Below are positions 6,392 through 10,179 of a stretch of DNA of 10,179 nt, in pieces (the stretch's first letter is position 1; every line of letters starts with the position of its first letter). The stretch covers positions 1-10,179 of the forward strand of contig JAQVME010000029.1 of assembly GCA_028703745.1 (NCBI GenBank). The letters run 5' to 3'. Below the pieces are notes generated by a model. It saw only the letters and a list, made by a program, of their open reading frames with translations. It was not told where the DNA came from and ran no database searches. This DNA is from Clostridia bacterium (GTDB lineage: Bacteria; Bacillota; Clostridia; Christensenellales; DTU072). The translations under genes were made by a program, and so were the position numbers.

Positions 6392-6958
6392 ATGCATCCA
6401 GTCATAATAGTATTAATCGTCGTTGCCGCGCTTGCGTTGCTGTTTTTTGTATGGTATATTTCCATACGAAACAAGTTTGTTACTATGGTCAACAACGTTG
6501 AAGAGGGCTTTGCAACTATCGACGTCTATTTGAAAAAAAGATATGACCTTATCCCCAACCTTCTTGAAACCGTAAAAGGCTATATGAAGCACGAGAAGGA
6601 CACTCTCGAGGGCGTAATAAAAGCACGCAGCATGGCGATGAACGCTAGCGGCGAAGCCAAAGTAGAAGCCGAAAACGCTTTGTCTGGCACTTTGAAGACG
6701 CTTTTTGCGCTATCCGAGAACTATCCCGAGCTGAAAGCCAACACCCAGTTCACAGAACTTCAGGGACAACTCAAGACCATTGAGACCGAACTGGCGCAGT
6801 CCAGAAAGTACTACAACGCCGTCGTAAAGAGCTACAACACCAGAATCAAGATTTTCCCCGACAGCATAGTCGCGGGTATGATGAAACTGGAGAAGAAGCC
6901 CTACTTCGAGCTTGACAGCGCAGAAGAAAGACAAAACGTAAAGGTATCCTTCAATTAA
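6392..6958 (+). CDS. lemA: LemA family protein
   Basis: 188-aa LemA-family protein, a widespread membrane-anchored helical protein of unknown biochemical role. A single N-terminal transmembrane segment spans residues 3-24, with a very short N-terminus, followed by coiled helices. Hallmarks are NVEEGFATIDVYLKKRYDLI (35-54, the segment preceding PNLLETVKGYMKHEK), QSRKYYNAVVKSYN (136-149) and FPDSIVAGMM (155-164), ending with the FELDSAEERQNVKVSF stretch typical of complete LemA proteins. Length is usual for the family. The AGGTGGTGA site and extended -10 promoter upstream support the start. It is 27 nt before the DUF2207 gene, a pairing seen repeatedly in bacteria, suggesting a shared envelope function (inference). 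Confidence 0.95.
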   Translation: MHPVIIVLIVVAALALLFFVWYISIRNKFVTMVNNVEEGFATIDVYLKKRYDLIPNLLETVKGYMKHEKDTLEGVIKARSMAMNASGEAKVEAENALSGTLKTLFALSENYPELKANTQFTELQGQLKTIETELAQSRKYYNAVVKSYNTRIKIFPDSIVAGMMKLEKKPYFELDSAEERQNVKVSFN

Positions 6959-6985
6959 TAACATCTCTTTGAGAAAGGAAAAGTT

Positions 6986-8857
6986 ATGAATAAAAAAATC
7001 CTCATTATTATGCTGGTAATTTTTTTGCCGCTCACAATTCTTATGCTCGGGGTCATTCCCTTCAACAATGTCGAGCCGCAAATAGAATACGCCTATGACG
7101 ACTCCTTCGAAGTATCGAATTATTATGTCGAAATGAAGGTTGATGAGTACAGATATGTCTATGTCAAAGAAATTATCGACATAAATTACCTCAAACCGAA
7201 GAGCGCCATAATAAGGGATATTCCCATAGTCAAGGGTCTGCAAATAAAGGACATAGACAGCCCCGACAGGCAGATATCCGTAGAAAAGTACGGCACAAAT
7301 GTCGCCATAGACCTCGACGCAAGCAATTTCACCCCTTCCACGGCTCCAAGGCAATATACGCTGACGTATACACTTATTTTGCCAAAAATAACGGACGCAA
7401 AGAACACCGTTCCTTTGAACGTTATAGGCGTGGGCTGGCCGGTGCGTATCCTCAACACCGAAATAGACGTTACACTGCCCGCCGTACCTACTGCATCTTT
7501 CTATTATACCGGCAAGTGGGGCACTACCGCGGGCGCAGATAGGCTCGATGTCTCTGCAGAAGGCACCAAGATAAACATAAAATCCAATGGCGCGCTGCAG
7601 CCTTACGAGGGCATCACCGTAGGGTACAATCTGCCCGAAGGAACGTTGAAGCAAAAATTCGAGTGGTCGCTTCTGCCAAAAATTATCGCCGGACTTGTGC
7701 TTATTCTGCTCTGCTATTTGCTATATGCAAAGTTCGGCAAAGACAATCAGATATATCCCGTAGTCAACTTTACGCCCGGCGGTCTCAACCCCGCAGAGGC
7801 AGGTTATCTCGTCGACTCGAAGTGTGACGCGTCCGACCTGACGTCACTAATATATTATTGGGCGGCGCGAGGATATCTGGGTATAGCCGACAACAAAAAG
7901 GACAAGGATATCTCTCTGACCAAGCTCAAACCCCTGCCTGAGAGTAGCAAGAGCCACGAGTTGACGCTATTCAACGGGCTTTTCCAAAAGGGCGACGTTA
8001 TCACCGTGGGTAGCCTGCAAAACACATTTTATTCGACTATGGAGCGCGCTAAGCAGCAGCTCGTCGGACTTTACCACAACAAGCTTTACGAAAAGAATAG
8101 CGTATTCGTCGCCGTTTTGCTTTGCGTTTTGCCGGTGCTTTTCACGGTTGTATCCTTGTTCTTCAGCGGACGCGCCATACACAGCACGTATGTTCCCATA
8201 AATTTATTATTGCTTGCGGCGCCTGCCGTGGCGCTCTATTTCGCCGCCACTGCCCTGTTCCGCTTTGAGCCAAAAATCTTCGAAAAAAAGAAATACTATT
8301 ATTTCGGCTACTCCTTTTTGGTTTTTGTGCTGTGCTTTATTATGATACTGTTTTTCCGTAGCAACTTTATACCCAAGCCCGACGCCATGGTCTACGTTCT
8401 TACCTACGGGCTGATTCTTACCTTTGCGCCCTTTGCGCAAAAAAGAACGGACTATTATTCGGGACTGCTCAACGACCTTATCGGCTTCAAAAATTATATA
8501 TCCACCGTCGAAAAAGACAAAATGGAGATGATGCTTAAAGATAACCCTTCCTACTATTATGAGATATTGCCCTTTGCCAATACCCTGGGCGTTTCGGACA
8601 AATGGATGCACAAGTTTGACGGACTGTCCGTAGAACCCCCGAGATATTATATCGGTTACCGTCCCTTTGATTTCATTATTTTCAACGCTATGTTCTCGCG
8701 TTCCATAATGAATATCACCCGAACGGCGGTCTCTCGCCCACCCGCGCAGCATAGCGGTGGCAGCTTCGGCGGCTTCGGCAGAGGCGGCGGTGGCTTCGGC
8801 GGTGGCGGAGGTTTCGGCGGCGGCGGCTTCGGCGGAGGCGGCGGAAGGTCAAGATAA
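6986..8857 (+). CDS. DUF2207 domain membrane protein with glycine-rich C-terminus
   Basis: 623-aa predicted membrane protein of the DUF2207 family, function unknown. Residues 5-24 form a signal/anchor helix; residues 30-225 are a beta-rich domain expected outside the membrane; a helix at 229-248 follows. After it comes NFTPGGLNPAEAGYLVD (261-277), a family landmark, with a soluble winged-helix-like stretch to about 370. Four hydrophobic segments lie near 373-393, 404-424, 437-457 and 467-484. The late motif YYYEILPFANTLGVSDKW (523-540) is also typical. The last 33 residues (591-623) are almost only Gly, Phe, Ser and Arg. AAAGGA (6974-6979), 6 nt before the ATG, fixes the start. Second gene of the lemA operon. 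Similar glycine-rich tails are common in this family and in TPM-domain partners of LemA. Confidence 0.92.
   Translation: MNKKILIIMLVIFLPLTILMLGVIPFNNVEPQIEYAYDDSFEVSNYYVEMKVDEYRYVYVKEIIDINYLKPKSAIIRDIPIVKGLQIKDIDSPDRQISVEKYGTNVAIDLDASNFTPSTAPRQYTLTYTLILPKITDAKNTVPLNVIGVGWPVRILNTEIDVTLPAVPTASFYYTGKWGTTAGADRLDVSAEGTKINIKSNGALQPYEGITVGYNLPEGTLKQKFEWSLLPKIIAGLVLILLCYLLYAKFGKDNQIYPVVNFTPGGLNPAEAGYLVDSKCDASDLTSLIYYWAARGYLGIADNKKDKDISLTKLKPLPESSKSHELTLFNGLFQKGDVITVGSLQNTFYSTMERAKQQLVGLYHNKLYEKNSVFVAVLLCVLPVLFTVVSLFFSGRAIHSTYVPINLLLLAAPAVALYFAATALFRFEPKIFEKKKYYYFGYSFLVFVLCFIMILFFRSNFIPKPDAMVYVLTYGLILTFAPFAQKRTDYYSGLLNDLIGFKNYISTVEKDKMEMMLKDNPSYYYEILPFANTLGVSDKWMHKFDGLSVEPPRYYIGYRPFDFIIFNAMFSRSIMNITRTAVSRPPAQHSGGSFGGFGRGGGGFGGGGGFGGGGFGGGGGRSR
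8756..8854 (+). repeat. Low-complexity Gly/Phe-coding repeat
   Basis: Imperfect iterations of GGCGGCTTCGGCGGAGGC code for the GGGGF-type tail of the DUF2207 protein. The tract is much more GC-rich than its flanks and is prone to slippage, so tail length may vary between strains. Confidence 0.85.
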
Positions 8858-8906
8858 GTTTCCGACCAGTTGCAAAGTCTCGCTTTTACTCAATTTTGAA
8901 CTTTAT

Positions 8907-8985
8907 AAGGATTGAGATTTCTCCACTCCGGTCGAAATGACAATCTCTAATGTCTTACGGAGCATAGCCGAGGTATCTCATCCTT
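8907..8985. repeat. Palindromic intergenic repeat, copy 2
   Basis: Left arm 8907-8942 (beginning AAGGATTGAGATTTCTCC) and right arm 8951-8985 (ending GTATCTCATCCTT) form an imperfect inverted repeat; the outer 11 bp pair perfectly apart from one extra T, and the interior is eroded. Bases 8914-8945 are 31/32 identical to 4470-4501 of copy 1, while the right arms of the two copies differ strongly inside. The right end overlaps the stop codon (8984-8986) of the convergent hydrolase gene. No other terminator is visible between the two genes. Confidence 0.82.
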
Positions 8986-9877
8986 ATTTAATACAATGCT
9001 CAATAAATTCCAGCATATCGTTTTGGGTCTGCTCAAAAATCGTTTCGTTCAGCACCTCGTGCCTGGCGTCGGGATACAGACGGTAGGTAATGTCCTTTAC
9101 ACCGTATTTTTCGTATCTGTTCTTCAGCGCCTTGACTTTTTTGCCCTTTCCGCCTATCGGGTCGCCGTCTCCGCTGAAGATGCCGAGCTTCCGCTCAGGA
9201 TTAATTTTTTTGACGTTCTTGTTGGCTATGTATATTCCCCGCATCATGGAGAATACAAAATTTATGCTCATATCTATGCCGCAATAGCGGTCATCGAGAA
9301 ACTCCTGTCGGCTTACCTTGTCGCCGGTCACCCATTGGCTGGGACCTTTGTCGCCTTTGTAGCGGAAAAGCACGTCCGTGGCTTTTACGAAAATTCTCGG
9401 GCGGTAGCCCTTGAACAGCAATTGGAACGGTGACAATGCCGCTATGCCTGCCGCCACTACCGGATTGGGCAAATACGCCGAACCCAGCAAAGCCACGCCT
9501 TTTACGTCGGTGTCCTCGAGATAAAAAGCCTGCCCGAGAAAGCTACCGTAGCTGTGTCCGATAAAGACCTGCGGCAAATGGTACTTGTCCTTCAAATACT
9601 CGTGTATGAAGACCAAATCCTTTAGCGTGTTGCCGAAGATGAAACCCGTGTCGTGCCCTCTCGCGGCATCGTCTTCGGTTCTGCCGTGCGCCCTATGGTC
9701 GTCGGCAAAGACAATGTAGCCGTTCTTGTTTAAGAATCTGGCAAATCTTTCGTATCTGGCGCCGTATTCGCTCATGCCGTGAGATATTTGTACGACTCCT
9801 TTGGGATTTTCGGTATCGTCCCACAGCGTGCAAAAAATCTCTTTGCCGTCCCATGATTTTAATGTCAATTCTTGCAT
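8984..9877 (-). CDS. Alpha/beta hydrolase, monoacylglycerol lipase-like
   Basis: 297-aa serine hydrolase of the Hydrolase_4/lysophospholipase group (COG2267, pldB/monoacylglycerol lipase-like). The oxyanion-hole segment QISHGMSEYGARY is at 30-42, followed by the characteristic DDHRAHGRT (59-67). The nucleophile elbow GHSYGS carries Ser109; the acid is probably Asp239 in FSGDGDPIGG (235-243) and the base His273 in PDARHEVLNE (269-278). A lid-like insertion spans about 135-225. No signal peptide, so probably cytoplasmic, acting on monoacyl lipids or similar esters. AGAGGTG (9882-9888) lies 4 nt before the ATG and overlaps the stop codon of the upstream GH31 gene, 10 nt away, so the two are almost certainly co-transcribed. 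Its 3' end touches palindromic repeat copy 2. The exact substrate is not determinable. Confidence 0.92.
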   Translation of the reverse strand: MQELTLKSWDGKEIFCTLWDDTENPKGVVQISHGMSEYGARYERFARFLNKNGYIVFADDHRAHGRTEDDAARGHDTGFIFGNTLKDLVFIHEYLKDKYHLPQVFIGHSYGSFLGQAFYLEDTDVKGVALLGSAYLPNPVVAAGIAALSPFQLLFKGYRPRIFVKATDVLFRYKGDKGPSQWVTGDKVSRQEFLDDRYCGIDMSINFVFSMMRGIYIANKNVKKINPERKLGIFSGDGDPIGGKGKKVKALKNRYEKYGVKDITYRLYPDARHEVLNETIFEQTQNDMLEFIEHCIK

Positions 9878-9887
9878 ATTACACCTC

Positions 9888-10179
9888 TTATATTATCTTG
9901 CAGCCTTCGAAAACCTCGGCGAAAGCGCTGTCCTTTTTATATAATACCAGGGGAATGCCCAATGGCGCGGATATTTTTTGCGCGCCGCCGCTTACGTTCT
10001 CCCCCGTCAGAAGATGAATCCATTCGCCCTCGGGAACAAAGGTCGACCTCTCGCAAGCGCCTTGTGTTATTACCGGCGCGACGAATACGTCGCTGCCCAG
10101 CATATAATCATAATCTTCCTTGTATAGCCTCATATCGTTATATTCGTAAAAAGGCGCGCGCATAACGGGAATGCCCGGT
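9888..10179 (-). CDS. Glycoside hydrolase family 31, C-terminal fragment
   Basis: Only the last 96 codons are in the window; the gene continues past the right edge and its catalytic aspartates are outside. The visible part matches the end of the GH31 barrel and the following beta-domain: GIPVMRAPFYEY, then YMLGSDVFVAPVITQG, FVPEGEWIHLLTGE and a closing APLGIPLVLYKKDSAFAEVF. The form GEWIHLLTGE...APLG.P.V.Y resembles the alpha-glucosidase/sulfoquinovosidase (YihQ) branch more than the YicI alpha-xylosidases, but such a short piece cannot settle substrate. TAA stop at 9888-9890, followed after 10 nt by the alpha/beta hydrolase gene. Confidence 0.85.
   Translation of the reverse strand, partial: PGIPVMRAPFYEYNDMRLYKEDYDYMLGSDVFVAPVITQGACERSTFVPEGEWIHLLTGENVSGGAQKISAPLGIPLVLYKKDSAFAEVFEGCKII

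Noticed and set aside
6273..6407. Plus-strand 44-codon frame beginning MNSAQKSVF
   Set aside because: No ribosome site, and it runs through the lemA promoter and start; likely chance.
6151..6495. Minus-strand 114-codon frame upstream of the 52-aa gene
   Set aside because: It overlaps the lemA start, both promoters and the hairpin region, and has low-complexity composition without a ribosome site.
6710..7654. Long minus-strand frame (314 codons) across lemA and the DUF2207 gene
   Set aside because: Shadow of two well-supported plus-strand genes; the protein has no recognisable domain.
1..10179. Defence island, prophage, CRISPR or transposon
   Set aside because: No integrase, transposase, nuclease-toxin pair or regularly spaced repeats; all sizeable genes belong to recognised metabolic, redox or envelope families.

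Overview
The window looks like a chromosomal segment of an anaerobic, Clostridia-like Firmicute, possibly an uncultured gut lineage. This is inference from AGGAGGTG-type ribosome binding sites, compact promoters with short leaders, moderate GC, and gene families common there (Amt-PII fusion, COG2509 flavoprotein, LemA plus DUF2207). There is no rRNA, tRNA, CRISPR array, transposase, phage gene or recognisable defence system, so taxonomy is not fixed by the sequence.

Layout, left to right. (1) The 3' part of an ammonium transporter fused in frame to a PII signalling domain (+), ending at a hairpin terminator. (2) An exported endonuclease/exonuclease/phosphatase-fold protein (-). (3) A 125-bp divergent promoter region with several nested dyads. 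(4) A probable two-gene unit (+): a COG2509 FAD protein and a protein with two CDGSH motifs flanking a third cysteine cluster. (5) A palindromic intergenic repeat. (6) On the minus strand, a secernin-like C69 dipeptidase, preceded by an unannotated 52-aa gene with a perfect Shine-Dalgarno and its own promoter. (7) A divergent spacer with terminator-like hairpins. (8) A LemA-DUF2207 membrane protein operon (+), the second protein ending in a glycine-rich tail. (9) A second copy of the palindromic repeat. (10) A minus-strand pair: an alpha/beta hydrolase and, at the window edge, the C-terminal end of a GH31 glycoside hydrolase.

The protein content is mostly recognisable metabolic and envelope functions: nitrogen uptake and sensing, redox, peptide and glycoside breakdown. 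I do not see a clear new multi-gene system. The most useful second-look items are the two palindromic repeats, which share one nearly identical arm but differ in the other, both sitting between convergent genes; the 52-aa gene; the nested operator-like dyads at 2023-2093; the mutually exclusive hairpins at 6222-6315; and the Amt-PII and CDGSH/Fe-S/CDGSH architectures.
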